From positions 1 through 64,000 of the forward strand of contig CALSSA010000002.1 in the NCBI GenBank assembly GCA_943788875.1: a stretch of 64,000 nt of DNA. Reading direction: 5' to 3'. The translations under genes and the position numbers were made by a program. The DNA is from an uncultured Pseudomonadales bacterium. Its GTDB lineage: Bacteria; Pseudomonadota; Gammaproteobacteria; Pseudomonadales; Porticoccaceae. The notes under the pieces are model-generated. The model had not been told where the DNA came from. It did not search any database and saw only the letters and a program-made list of their open reading frames with translations. Below, one piece after another: positions 1 through 8,586 of this stretch (within the stretch, counting starts at the first letter, position 1; every line of letters begins with the position of its first letter).

Positions 1-345
1 CTGTTTGTGAATACTCATAATCAGATGCGTATTAATCGCGAAGAAGTGTTTGGACCCATTGCCTGTGTGATCAAGGTTGCCAGCTATGAAGAGGCTCTAG
101 ACGTCTCCAATGATTCAGACTTTGGTCTGACCTCAGGAATTATTACCAATAGTCTCGCTCATGCCGGCCACTTTAAACGTCACTCCAAGTCTGGCTGTGT
201 AATGGTCAATCTGCCCACTGCAGGTACCGATTATCATGTGCCCTTTGGTGGTCGCAAGAACTCAAGCTACGGACCGCGAGAACAGGGCCAGTATGCGCGT
301 GATTTCTATACCATTATCAAAACCAACTACAGCAAGCCCTACTAA
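1..345 (+). CDS. Aldehyde dehydrogenase, C-terminal part (cut by window start)
   Basis: Only the last 114 codons are present; the reading frame is open from base 1, so the start lies outside the window. The segment holds the C-terminal part of the catalytic fold of an NAD(P)-dependent aldehyde dehydrogenase, with the conserved EEVFGP motif near residue 14. The tail VPFGGRKNSSYGPREQG is typical of the alpha-ketoglutaric-semialdehyde dehydrogenase branch. The catalytic Cys and Glu are not in view, so the substrate cannot be judged from this fragment. The next gene starts 21 bases downstream on the same strand, so both are probably co-transcribed. Family membership is clear; the semialdehyde subgroup is inference. 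Confidence 0.85.
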   Translation: MFVNTHNQMRINREEVFGPIACVIKVASYEEALDVSNDSDFGLTSGIITNSLAHAGHFKRHSKSGCVMVNLPTAGTDYHVPFGGRKNSSYGPREQGQYARDFYTIIKTNYSKPY

Positions 346-365
346 CCATTTATCAGGATACGACG

Positions 366-1364
366 ATGAACAGAGATATGCTTCTAGTCGACGGGCTACA
401 GTATGTAAATTGGAATCGCGACCTATTTGAAAAGGCTCAGCGCAGTGGTCTAAGTGCCATCCATGTCACCATTGCCTACTGGGAAAATATTCGCGAGACT
501 CTGGAGAATATTGGCCACTGGAATCGGCATTTTATCAACCATGCCGATCTGATTATGCCAATTCAGCAGGCCGCGGATATCCTGGAAGCCAAGCGACTGG
601 GTAAAGTGGGTATTATCTTTGGTTTCCAGAACTGCTCGCCCATTGAAGACGATGTCAAAATGGTGCAGATTCTGCAACAGCTGGGGGTGCGCATTATGCA
701 GCTCAGCTACAACAATCAGAGTCTGCTGGCCACAGGCTGTTATGAAGAGCAGGATGGTGGTATCACCAGATTTGGCCGCGAGGTGATCAAAGAGATGAAC
801 CGCGTAGGTATGATTATCGATATGTCCCACAGTGCCGAAAAGTCAACGCTGGAAGCCATTGAGATTTCCGAGCGGCCCATCGCCATTACCCATGCTAATC
901 CAAGCTTTTTCCACCCGGCACTGCGCAATAAATCCGATACAGTACTGCGCGCCATCGGTGAATCCGAGGGTATGCTGGGCTTTAGCATGTACCCCTTCCA
1001 TCTCAAAAATGGCTCCGACTGCAGCTTGCAGGAATTCTGTCAGATGATTGCCCAAACCGCCGACATGATCGGGATAGACCGCATTGGTATCGGCTCCGAT
1101 CTCTGCGAAAACTGGGACTACTCAATACTCGAATGGATGCGCAGTGGTCGCTGGACCCTGGGTATCGACCATGGTGAGGGCTCTGCGGCCAGCCCGTCAT
1201 GGCCCCGTCAACCCAGCTGGTTTGTGGGTTCAAAAGATATGCTGACCGTAGCTCAGGGCCTTGAGGATGTGGGTTTTGACAATGCAGATATAGAGAAAAT
1301 AATGGGTCAAAACTGGCTGTCATTCTTTGCAAAATCCTTCCCCAGAGCGCCCCTAAATTCCTAA
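366..1364 (+). CDS. Membrane-dipeptidase-like protein (peptidase M19 family) with altered metal site
   Basis: The 332-residue protein has the length and layout of the M19 (renal dipeptidase) TIM barrel. Segments such as DMSHSAEKST, ITHANP and DRIGIGSDL match conserved strands bearing metal and substrate residues. The usual N-terminal zinc motif D-G-H-x-D is replaced by DGLQY near residue 9, so two canonical ligands are absent. A homologue with a similar start is recalled beside the dimethylglycine demethylase genes of Pseudomonas aeruginosa (PA5396), which would tie this subfamily to N-methylated amine breakdown rather than dipeptide hydrolysis. It lies between an aldehyde dehydrogenase and an uncharacterised gene pair. 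The actual reaction is unknown. Confidence 0.82.
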   Translation: MNRDMLLVDGLQYVNWNRDLFEKAQRSGLSAIHVTIAYWENIRETLENIGHWNRHFINHADLIMPIQQAADILEAKRLGKVGIIFGFQNCSPIEDDVKMVQILQQLGVRIMQLSYNNQSLLATGCYEEQDGGITRFGREVIKEMNRVGMIIDMSHSAEKSTLEAIEISERPIAITHANPSFFHPALRNKSDTVLRAIGESEGMLGFSMYPFHLKNGSDCSLQEFCQMIAQTADMIGIDRIGIGSDLCENWDYSILEWMRSGRWTLGIDHGEGSAASPSWPRQPSWFVGSKDMLTVAQGLEDVGFDNADIEKIMGQNWLSFFAKSFPRAPLNS

Positions 1365-1540
1365 ACCAGGGTCGCGGAAACAGGTCCGGTAACAGACAGT
1401 TGCAGGCGCAAAATAACGCTGTCGCAACTGTCTTTTCAATGTCGTTTTTAGTTAAGTCGCGGTCAAGGACTAAGCCTACAATAGCCGAAAAATCAGCCCC
1501 AAATCGATGCTGATATTTGCGACTATTAAAGGAACAGCCC

Positions 1541-3310
1541 GTGCATTCGCCGTATCGACCAACTGCCAAGCATAGTCACAGCCAAAGCGCTGTGTTGCCC
1601 ATGCGGCCTGCCAGTCAGGTTATGCAGTTGAATCGTCTGGGTAGTTTTCATCAGTCTCGTCTGAGCTTTATGCGCACATTGGTGCGCCGCATGGTGCGGG
1701 AAAACTGGCAGATCAACAGCACGGTTTTTGATCTGGATACAGAGGGCTATGGCACTGCGGTCTATGAAGTGAAAGCCAAATATGGCACCTATAGCTATGT
1801 ACTGTTCTCCCATTACCTCGACCCTGAAAACCGCAATGATCGAGTAATCGCCGACCAGTGGGATCTGACCATGGCACTCTGTGAAGGCACAGTGAATGCC
1901 GAGCAGCTGGAGTTTTTGCGCAGCAATGTACCCAAGCAAGAAGCAGGGCGGGTTGATTCCCGGGTTTTTGTGCTGTCCAGGGGCAATCGCAGCGGCCGCA
2001 CCTTTGATTATGTCGTCGATGAGCTGGCTCAGGGTCGTCAGCCAGATATCGATGTTATCGCCGAAGTGGGCTATCTCTATCGCACTACCGCCGCCTATGG
2101 CAGCGGCAAGCTGGGCATGGCCGACTGGGAAAAAGTTCGCACCAAGCACCGTGACTTTGCCCGTCCCTTCGCCGCAGAAATGTTTACCTGTTTTATGCTG
2201 CGCCATTTTAGCCTCCAGCATGCTGACTATATCGCTGCCCAGCGCGCGCCAAAAACCGCCGTAAAGCTGGATGATGATATCAAGCGCTACTTTGGGATTG
2301 GCAACTCTACAGGTCTGGGTATGGCGCCATTTTTAATTAATCATCCGCTGCTGATCAATCAATGGATCGAACAGCGCGAGACAGCACTGGCCCGCGCCAT
2401 TGTTGCTGGTGCCGATGGCATCCATGCTGACCTGTTAGAACGATTTGAAACTGCCGCTGGCAGAGTTGTGCAGCATCTGGGCGAGATCAGTACCGGCGAT
2501 ACCCAGCAAAATATGTCTAATGGGCTGGTTCGTGACGAGTTGCAGCAGCTCGCTCAATGGTTGAGCGCTGAGCGAGACAATATTGTGGCCAGCCGTTACA
2601 GCTGGGCAGATCTGGTGCAGTACGCCGAGCAAAGCTGGCATATTGAAACCCAGGAAGTGATCAATACCATGTTGATCGAGCTCTATCCAGAGCTCGTTGA
2701 CGACCTTGAGGACATGATGTGCGTCGAGGAAGATCAACATCTGATACCTCAGATGTCACTGGCGGATTTGCAGGCGCTTATCGAAGATAAATATGACTGG
2801 GCACTGGCCATCGACTTTGGGCAGATGGAATCCCAGGGCTCGTTCTGGTATCGCTCGGAAGAAAAGATGGAACCACGCCTGGGTCAATCCAATGTCGACC
2901 TGGGCATGGAAAAGCAAATGCCCCTGGCAATTGGTCGTATGGTGCGTGAATGCTATGACCAGATATCTGGGCATATTGAACAGTTCCCGTTGCAGGATGT
3001 TGCCCATTTTATTCTGCAGCAGCCCAACCTAAGTGGCGCTATCTGCCGCATCCAAACCATGGCTCAGAGCCAGTATGGCGATATTCGTGAAAATCTGGTG
3101 CACAGCGATGTTCTGCCTATCCATCTGTTGCGCTGCAAGCTGTCGTTCTTCGGTGTCAGTAAGTTCGACCCGCGCTCCCGTCTGTGGGTGCGCAATACTA
3201 TGTTCCAGGGCGCGCCACTAGTTAGTGATTTTGATAAGCCATTCTTTGATGACTGGCAATTCCCCATCAAACCAGTGTTGTCTAAAAACACAGCCCCCAG
3301 TTCGACGTAA
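1541..3310 (+). CDS. Uncharacterised 589-residue protein paired with DUF3726
   Basis: I do not recognise the family. The GTG at 1541 is preferred as start because AAAGGA lies 7 bases upstream; an in-frame TTG at 1517 is the alternative. The protein is soluble-looking, with no signal peptide or membrane segment. It has an N-terminal part rich in mixed strands (about residues 50-110, containing GYGTAVYEVKAKYG), a conserved-looking stretch YFGIGNSTGLGMAPFLINHP near residues 265-285, a long helical middle, and a C-terminal part with WYRSEEKMEPR and SKFDPRSRLWVRNT. The following DUF3726 gene begins 4 bases after its stop, so the two are almost certainly translated from one message. Context suggests a catabolic role, perhaps with the aldehyde dehydrogenase and M19 protein; no function is assigned. 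Confidence 0.8.
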   Translation: MHSPYRPTAKHSHSQSAVLPMRPASQVMQLNRLGSFHQSRLSFMRTLVRRMVRENWQINSTVFDLDTEGYGTAVYEVKAKYGTYSYVLFSHYLDPENRNDRVIADQWDLTMALCEGTVNAEQLEFLRSNVPKQEAGRVDSRVFVLSRGNRSGRTFDYVVDELAQGRQPDIDVIAEVGYLYRTTAAYGSGKLGMADWEKVRTKHRDFARPFAAEMFTCFMLRHFSLQHADYIAAQRAPKTAVKLDDDIKRYFGIGNSTGLGMAPFLINHPLLINQWIEQRETALARAIVAGADGIHADLLERFETAAGRVVQHLGEISTGDTQQNMSNGLVRDELQQLAQWLSAERDNIVASRYSWADLVQYAEQSWHIETQEVINTMLIELYPELVDDLEDMMCVEEDQHLIPQMSLADLQALIEDKYDWALAIDFGQMESQGSFWYRSEEKMEPRLGQSNVDLGMEKQMPLAIGRMVRECYDQISGHIEQFPLQDVAHFILQQPNLSGAICRIQTMAQSQYGDIRENLVHSDVLPIHLLRCKLSFFGVSKFDPRSRLWVRNTMFQGAPLVSDFDKPFFDDWQFPIKPVLSKNTAPSST

Positions 3311-3314
3311 AATC

Positions 3315-4046
3315 ATGAGAGTCTCGCGCAATGAATTGACGGCTTCTCTGAAGAAGGCGTTTGAAGGTTTAGGGTTCTCTGTGGGCGACTATCAGGATGC
3401 GGCGGCTATGGTTATCTGGTCGCAGATGCATGGTTTAAATGGCTTACAGCAGCTGCAGGAGGCCTTACCCTCTCTCTATAGCTGCCTCTGTCTGCATTGC
3501 AAATTAATCAGCAATGGTGACAACCATGCGGTGCTTGATGGCCAGAGCAGTTCCATTCTGCTTTGCGGCAGCCAGGCGGTAAGACTGGCCTGTGCTCTGG
3601 CTCGCCAGCATGGCTGCGGTCAGGTGCAGCTTAATAATTGTCACAATCGCCGGTTTATAGCCCAGCGCTTAGTCAGTGCCGCACAGTTGGATTCGGCTCT
3701 GGTGGCTTATTGGGTCGAGGGGGATAGTGGCTTTAAATTTAGTATTGAGCCCCGTGCAAAACAGCCCACAGTGTCAAGATACTCACCATCTCCTATTGCC
3801 GCAGTTCAGTCTCTAATGATTTTTGTTGGCAATGATTTAGCCTCCGTCGAAGAAAAGTTTTCTGTCGCCATAAACCCCGGCCCGCTAACCGAAATCACTT
3901 CACCTGATACCATGATTGATAGCTATAACGATATGCTAGAGCAGGGCATCGAGATTGACGATAATCTGTGGCATGAGCTGGATAATTTGGTCGCCCGAGT
4001 CTTAGTAGAATCTACCGAAAGCTCCAGAGCAGGAGCAGGAGACTAA
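3315..4046 (+). CDS. DUF3726 family protein
   Basis: The 243-residue protein starts MRVSRNEL and continues with a helical segment ending MVIWSQMHGLNG, the pattern I associate with DUF3726, a family with no assigned function. The start at 3315 is chosen because the family begins with this M-R-V-S motif and because the gene then sits 4 bases behind the upstream stop. The N-terminal region loosely resembles the first helices of the Ldh2/MDH2 oxidoreductase family, but no cofactor motif is visible, so this is a weak hint. It ends just before a long palindrome that separates it from the convergent LysR gene. Confidence 0.75.
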   Translation: MRVSRNELTASLKKAFEGLGFSVGDYQDAAAMVIWSQMHGLNGLQQLQEALPSLYSCLCLHCKLISNGDNHAVLDGQSSSILLCGSQAVRLACALARQHGCGQVQLNNCHNRRFIAQRLVSAAQLDSALVAYWVEGDSGFKFSIEPRAKQPTVSRYSPSPIAAVQSLMIFVGNDLASVEEKFSVAINPGPLTEITSPDTMIDSYNDMLEQGIEIDDNLWHELDNLVARVLVESTESSRAGAGD

Positions 4047-4066
4047 CCTAATGTCGAAGTGCGATC

Positions 4067-4180
4067 TTTCTGGGAAGTCACTAGAGGCTTTATGGGCCGT
4101 TGCTGGCAGGGATGCCAGCATCGAGTCTACAGGGATGTATTCACGACGTGCCCATAAAGCCTCTAGTGACTTCCCAGAAA
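4067..4180. repeat. Long perfect palindrome with conserved twin-hairpin loop (copy 1)
   Basis: Positions 4067-4097 and 4150-4180 are perfect 31-base inverted repeats around a 52-base loop. Inside the loop are a 7-bp hairpin (TGCTGGC / GCCAGCA, loop AGGGAT, 4101-4120) and a small TAC/GTA hairpin again enclosing AGGGAT (4128-4139). It lies between two convergent genes and could act as a bidirectional transcription end. A second element with the same internal plan but unrelated outer arms is at 55146-55251. Intergenic palindromes of this general look are common in marine gammaproteobacteria, but I cannot name the family. Confidence 0.85.
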
Positions 4181-4213
4181 CGCTTCGGCACTAAGAGTCA
4201 CTATAGCTTTTTG

Positions 4214-5104
4214 CTAGCCTGCGACTTCAGCTTGATTAATTAGCCATTGCCGAAATTGCTCCACATGAGGTCGCACGGGTTTATTGGAGGGAGTTGCCAA
4301 AAAGAATGATTCAGAAGTCCCGGTAGTCTGTGAAAAAGGCGCAATTAGACGACCATTGTCCAGCATAGGACCAATCAGGGATGTCCTGCTCAGAGCAAGG
4401 CCATGTCCCTGAGCTGCCATTTCCATTGCCGTCATCAATGAATCAAAATGAATGCCCTGAGAGGCATCGATGCTGTGATAGCCCAGCTGGTTGAGCCAAT
4501 AGCCCCAGCCTTCTTCATAGCCAATCACATGGAGCAAACTGTAATTATCAAGATCCTCCGGGCTCGCAGGAGGTACCTGACCGTTAAGTAGTTCAGGGCT
4601 ACAAACCGGAATAAGATCATCCCAGGTCAGACGATTGCTGGTAAATCCAGACCAGAAACCTTTGCCATAGCGAATTTCAACATCCGCTTCCTTATCCTGA
4701 CCAGCGACCCATATATTACTGGTAAAGCGCAGATCAATATCCGGATACTGGGCGCGAAAATTCGCCAGCCTTGGGGCCAGCCAGGTATTAAAGAACACCA
4801 GATTGACCCGCACCGTTAAGGTGTAACTGCGCTCTTTGCCGAATACCTCGTCGGTCACCAGCGCCAGTTTTTCAATGGATTCACGCACGCCGGGAATATA
4901 GGCCCGACCAGCATCGGTAAGTTCCAGGCCCCTGGGCAAGCGAATAAAAAGTGCGCAACCCAGCGTGGTCTCCAGACCTTTAATTTGCTGACTGATAGCA
5001 GCCTGAGTCATATGTAACTCTGCAGCGGCCTGAGTGAAGTTGAGGTGGCGGGCGGCGGCCTCGAAAGAGCGCAGCCAGTTTAATGGCGGTAATCTTTTTT
5101 TCAT
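4214..5104 (-). CDS. dddR: LysR-family regulator, candidate DddR
   Basis: The 296-residue protein has an N-terminal winged helix-turn-helix (residues about 1-65, with LNFTQAAAELHMTQAAISQQI) followed by a LysR substrate-binding domain. The sequence is closest in style to the GcvA branch. It is the last gene of the minus-strand run dddT-dddB-dddC-iclR-lysR, with 27 bases between it and the IclR gene. In the Marinomonas ddd cluster a LysR regulator, DddR, occupies the corresponding place behind dddTBC, so a role in DMSP-dependent activation is reasonable. The symbol is given by position, not by sequence proof; the extra IclR gene makes the regulatory split uncertain. Confidence 0.8.
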   Translation of the reverse strand: MKKRLPPLNWLRSFEAAARHLNFTQAAAELHMTQAAISQQIKGLETTLGCALFIRLPRGLELTDAGRAYIPGVRESIEKLALVTDEVFGKERSYTLTVRVNLVFFNTWLAPRLANFRAQYPDIDLRFTSNIWVAGQDKEADVEIRYGKGFWSGFTSNRLTWDDLIPVCSPELLNGQVPPASPEDLDNYSLLHVIGYEEGWGYWLNQLGYHSIDASQGIHFDSLMTAMEMAAQGHGLALSRTSLIGPMLDNGRLIAPFSQTTGTSESFFLATPSNKPVRPHVEQFRQWLINQAEVAG

Positions 5105-5131
5105 GATTATCTTCTTTGGGTTGACTGCCGT

Positions 5132-5896
5132 TTATTCGGGGTGATCAATTAGCTGGCCAAGATTTTCCGCGGCGCTCTGCAGAATAGGGGTATAGGCCAT
5201 CAGTTCTTCAAAGCTCTTGCGTATCACCGGAGCATGGGTAAACAGACAGGCGCAAAGTTTACCGCTGCTATCGGTTATGGGAACAGCGCAGGCCACCATA
5301 CCATCCACAAACTCTTCGTTGTCTGTTCCCACGCGACTTGTTTTTATCCGCTGAAGCTCTGTTTCCAAAGTCTCCGCATCGACAATGGTGTTGCGTGTGT
5401 ACTGCATTAGTGGCAGCTTATCGATAATACGTCGGCGCCGTTCTCTGGGTAGTGAGCTCAGATAGAGTTTGCCACTTGCAGTGCACCAGCTGGGCGTATG
5501 GCTGCCCACTTGCAGATGGATCTGCAGAGGCCAGTCAGACTGCACCCGATCGTAATACCTCATCTCTGTGCCATTGGGTACAGCAATACCGCAGGTCTCA
5601 TCTATCTCTTGGGTCAGCTGTTGCAATATGGCGCGGCGCACTGCGCTAAAGCGTTCTGTATGCAGCACGCCCCAGGCGATGCTGTGCATTTTTGCGCTGG
5701 GAATTATGAGTCCACGCATATTGGTCTGCACAAAACCACCTGTTTCTAGCTGATTGAGCAGGCGATGGATACTGGGCTTGGGAATATTCAGCTGGCAGGC
5801 TAGATCAGCTGGCGACAGTGGTCGCTCAGCTTTGGCAACTGCCTCGATAATCTCCATCACCCGACTAACCGCCGAGCCTTTTTCCCTGGTACTCAT
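5132..5896 (-). CDS. IclR-family transcriptional regulator
   Basis: The 254-residue protein shows the IclR plan: an N-terminal winged helix-turn-helix (about residues 10-70, with LACQLNIPKPSIHRLLNQLE) and a C-terminal effector-binding domain (about 75-250). The effector part contains the conserved G-x-x-x-P-x-W-C-T-A-S-G-K motif, seen as SHTPSWCTASGK near residue 135. It is 9 bases downstream of dddC and 27 bases upstream of a LysR gene, all on the minus strand. Marinomonas-type ddd clusters are usually described with only a LysR regulator, so this gene may sense a pathway intermediate such as 3-hydroxypropionate or acrylate. That ligand idea is inference. Confidence 0.88.
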   Translation of the reverse strand: MSTREKGSAVSRVMEIIEAVAKAERPLSPADLACQLNIPKPSIHRLLNQLETGGFVQTNMRGLIIPSAKMHSIAWGVLHTERFSAVRRAILQQLTQEIDETCGIAVPNGTEMRYYDRVQSDWPLQIHLQVGSHTPSWCTASGKLYLSSLPRERRRRIIDKLPLMQYTRNTIVDAETLETELQRIKTSRVGTDNEEFVDGMVACAVPITDSSGKLCACLFTHAPVIRKSFEELMAYTPILQSAAENLGQLIDHPE

Positions 5897-5905
5897 AAAT
5901 CTAGA

Positions 5906-7402
5906 TTAGCTCATGGTTGGCATAGAGAACTGGGCACCTTCACGGACACCAGCTGAAGGCCAGCGCTGCGTGATGGTTTTGCGCTTGGTATAAAAGCGCA
6001 CAGCATCCGGGCCATAGGCATGCAGGTCGCCAAATAATGAGCGCTTCCAACCGCCAAAGCTGTGGTAGGCCACAGGCACTGGCAGGGGAATATTAATACC
6101 CACCATGCCCACCTGAATATGGTCAGAGAAGTAGCGCGCTGCTTCACCGTCTCTGGTAAAGATACAGGTGCCATTGCCATATTCATGATTATCAATCAGA
6201 TCCATGGCCCCCTGCATGGTATCGACCCGCACTACCTGCAGCACAGGGCCAAAGATTTCGGCATTGTAGCTATCCATCTCAGGCGTCACACGATCGATCA
6301 ATGTGCCACCCACATAGAAGCCATTTTCATAGCCATCAATGCTGGGGTTGCGACCATCCACGACAATATCAGCGCCTTGCTTTTCGGCACTGTCGATATA
6401 GGCAAAGACCTTTTGCTGATGTTGCTGGGTAATCACTGGGCCAAAATCATTATCAGCATCATGGCAGGGGCCAATCTTTAAGCCTTTCATGGCTTCCTGC
6501 ATTTTACTGACCAGCGCATCTGCGGCGGCATCGCCAACAGCTACTGCAACTGACAGAGCCATGCAGCGCTCGCCAGAGGAACCAAAGGCAGCGCCTAAAA
6601 GCTGAGCCACGGCGTTATCCATATCCGCATCGGGCATCACAATAGCGTGGTTCTTAGCGCCACCCAGTGCCTGACAGCGCTTGCCATTGGCATTGGCGGT
6701 GCTATAGATATATTCCGCAATAGGAGTGGAACCTACAAAGCTCACTGCTTTAATGCGCTCGTCATTAAGCAATGTATCAACTGCTTGCTTATCGCCATTG
6801 ACCACATTCATGACGCCGTCGGGCAGGCCGGCTTCTTTTAGCAGTTGAGCTATAAATAAGGTGGAGCTGGGGTCGCGCTCAGAGGGCTTAAGAATAAAAC
6901 AGTTACCGCAGACGATGGCCATTGGGTACATCCACAGAGGCACCATGGCCGGGAAATTAAATGGCGTAATACCAGCCACTACCCCCAGAGGTTGGAACTC
7001 ACTCCAGGAATCAATGTTAGGTGCCACATTTTTACTGTGCTCGCCCTTTAACAGCTCTGGTGCACAGCAGGCATATTCCACATTCTCAATACCGCGCTGC
7101 AACTCACCGGCGGCATCATGGCTGATTTTGCCATGCTCTTCGCCGATTAGCGCGCAGATTTTATCCGCATTCTGCTCCAGTAAATCCTTAAATTTAAACA
7201 TCACCCGGGCACGTTTTATGGCCGGAGTATTGCGCCATTCCGGGTAAGCTGCCTGGGCCGCGGCAATCGCTTCTTCCACTGTAGCCTTTGAAGCCAGAGC
7301 AACCTGCTTGCTCACTTCGCCGGTGGATGGGTTGTAGATATCCTGAGTGCGTTCGCCCTCATTGGTTATCTGGCCATTAATTAAATGTCCTACTACTGTC
7401 AT
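5906..7402 (-). CDS. dddC: (Methyl)malonate-semialdehyde dehydrogenase, CoA-acylating (DddC)
   Basis: The 498-residue protein is an MmsA/IolA-type aldehyde dehydrogenase. It shows the NAD-binding run TPFNFPAMVPLWM (near 145), the Rossmann turn VSFVGSTPIAEYIY (near 225) and the catalytic cysteine in GSSGERCMA (near 285). This family converts malonate semialdehyde or methylmalonate semialdehyde to acetyl-CoA or propionyl-CoA with loss of carbon dioxide. Being downstream of dddT and dddB, it most likely completes oxidation of the C3 product of DMSP cleavage to acetyl-CoA, as proposed for DddC. Valine catabolism is the alternative use of the same chemistry, but no valine genes adjoin it. Confidence 0.92.
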   Translation of the reverse strand: MTVVGHLINGQITNEGERTQDIYNPSTGEVSKQVALASKATVEEAIAAAQAAYPEWRNTPAIKRARVMFKFKDLLEQNADKICALIGEEHGKISHDAAGELQRGIENVEYACCAPELLKGEHSKNVAPNIDSWSEFQPLGVVAGITPFNFPAMVPLWMYPMAIVCGNCFILKPSERDPSSTLFIAQLLKEAGLPDGVMNVVNGDKQAVDTLLNDERIKAVSFVGSTPIAEYIYSTANANGKRCQALGGAKNHAIVMPDADMDNAVAQLLGAAFGSSGERCMALSVAVAVGDAAADALVSKMQEAMKGLKIGPCHDADNDFGPVITQQHQQKVFAYIDSAEKQGADIVVDGRNPSIDGYENGFYVGGTLIDRVTPEMDSYNAEIFGPVLQVVRVDTMQGAMDLIDNHEYGNGTCIFTRDGEAARYFSDHIQVGMVGINIPLPVPVAYHSFGGWKRSLFGDLHAYGPDAVRFYTKRKTITQRWPSAGVREGAQFSMPTMS

Positions 7403-7426
7403 GGTGTTATCCTCAAAAAATGTGTT

Positions 7427-8584
7427 TTACCAGAGCTTGCGATAGATTTCGATAATCTCGTCGGCACTGGGTACCCGCGGATTATTTCCCGGTGAGCCAG
7501 AGGCCAGAGCCTGCTCTGCCATCACCGGTAAGTTATTAAGAAAGTGGTCAGCATCAATACCAAACTGCTCGGGACTGGGCACCTGCAGTTCTTCATTAAT
7601 AGCATAGAGTTCGTCCATTAGTTTGCTGTTGGCGATATGGTTAGAATCATCTTCAGTGGCCAGGCCCATTGCGCGGGCACAGTCGGCATAGCGTTCTATG
7701 GCCGCTGGAATACTAAACTCTGTGACCATAGGCAGAAGCATGGCATTGGAGAGACCATGGGGCACATGGTAGAAGGCGCCAATCGGGCGTGACATGCCGT
7801 GAACCAGCGCCACTGAAGCGTTGGAGAAAGCGACACCTGCCAGTGTGGCACCCAGCATCATTTCTTCCCGGGCTTTTTGGTCACTGCCATCATGGAAAGC
7901 TTTGCGCAGATTAGGGGCAATTAGTTTCATAGCCGCTATAGCCTGACTGTCACTGTAGAGGCTGGCTTTCTTGCTTACATAGGCTTCCATGGCATGGGTC
8001 AGAGCATCAATACCTGTATCTGCTGTGGTTCTGGCGGGCAGGCTCAGGGTCAGGCTGTAATCTACCAATGCCGCGGTTGGCATAAAGCCAATGCCAACAC
8101 AGAGCATTTTTTCGTCATTGGTCTCGTCGGTAATAATGGTGACCTTGGTACATTCAGAGCCGGTGCCTGCAGTGGTGGGAATGGCAATAATGGGCAGCCC
8201 GGGCTCATTGACCACTCGTGGGAATTTATAGTCACGCATAACGCCACCGTATTTGCCCAGAATGGCAATGGCCTTGGCACTGTCGATGGGGCTGCCACCG
8301 CCAATGGCAATAATGCTGTCGTAGTTGCCATCACGCACCTTATCTACACCGGCCTGAATAGAGCTGACGGTGGGTTCCGGGACAGTGTCCTGAAAAATAT
8401 CCGAGGCAATGGATGCCGCCTCAAGGCTCTTTTGCAGACTAGCTACATAGCCCAGCTGTACCATCATGTTATCGGTAACAATTAAAGGTCGCGTGCAGCC
8501 CAGGCTATTAAGAATATTGCCGGCCTCTTTGCTGGCGCCATCGCCAACCTGCAAAATGCGCGGCAGAACTATTTGTGTCGACAT
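7427..8584 (-). CDS. dddB: Iron-containing alcohol dehydrogenase (DddB)
   Basis: The 385-residue protein belongs to the group III iron-dependent alcohol dehydrogenases. It has an N-terminal dinucleotide fold with IIAIGGGSPIDSAKAIA (near 90-107), the TAGTGSECT motif (near 138), DTGIDALTHAMEAYVS (near 190) and the metal-site segments HGMSRPIGAFYHVPHG (near 263-280). In ddd clusters DddB is proposed to oxidise 3-hydroxypropionate to malonate semialdehyde, the substrate of the adjacent dddC product. It is 3 bases from dddT and 24 bases from dddC, consistent with one transcript. Confidence 0.92.
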   Translation of the reverse strand: MSTQIVLPRILQVGDGASKEAGNILNSLGCTRPLIVTDNMMVQLGYVASLQKSLEAASIASDIFQDTVPEPTVSSIQAGVDKVRDGNYDSIIAIGGGSPIDSAKAIAILGKYGGVMRDYKFPRVVNEPGLPIIAIPTTAGTGSECTKVTIITDETNDEKMLCVGIGFMPTAALVDYSLTLSLPARTTADTGIDALTHAMEAYVSKKASLYSDSQAIAAMKLIAPNLRKAFHDGSDQKAREEMMLGATLAGVAFSNASVALVHGMSRPIGAFYHVPHGLSNAMLLPMVTEFSIPAAIERYADCARAMGLATEDDSNHIANSKLMDELYAINEELQVPSPEQFGIDADHFLNNLPVMAEQALASGSPGNNPRVPSADEIIEIYRKLW

Positions 8585-8586
8585 TC

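Noticed and set aside
1526-2221. Minus-strand open frame of 231 codons
   Set aside because: It lies antisense within the 589-residue gene, whose codon pattern and coupling with DUF3726 are better; no family features and no ribosome-binding site.
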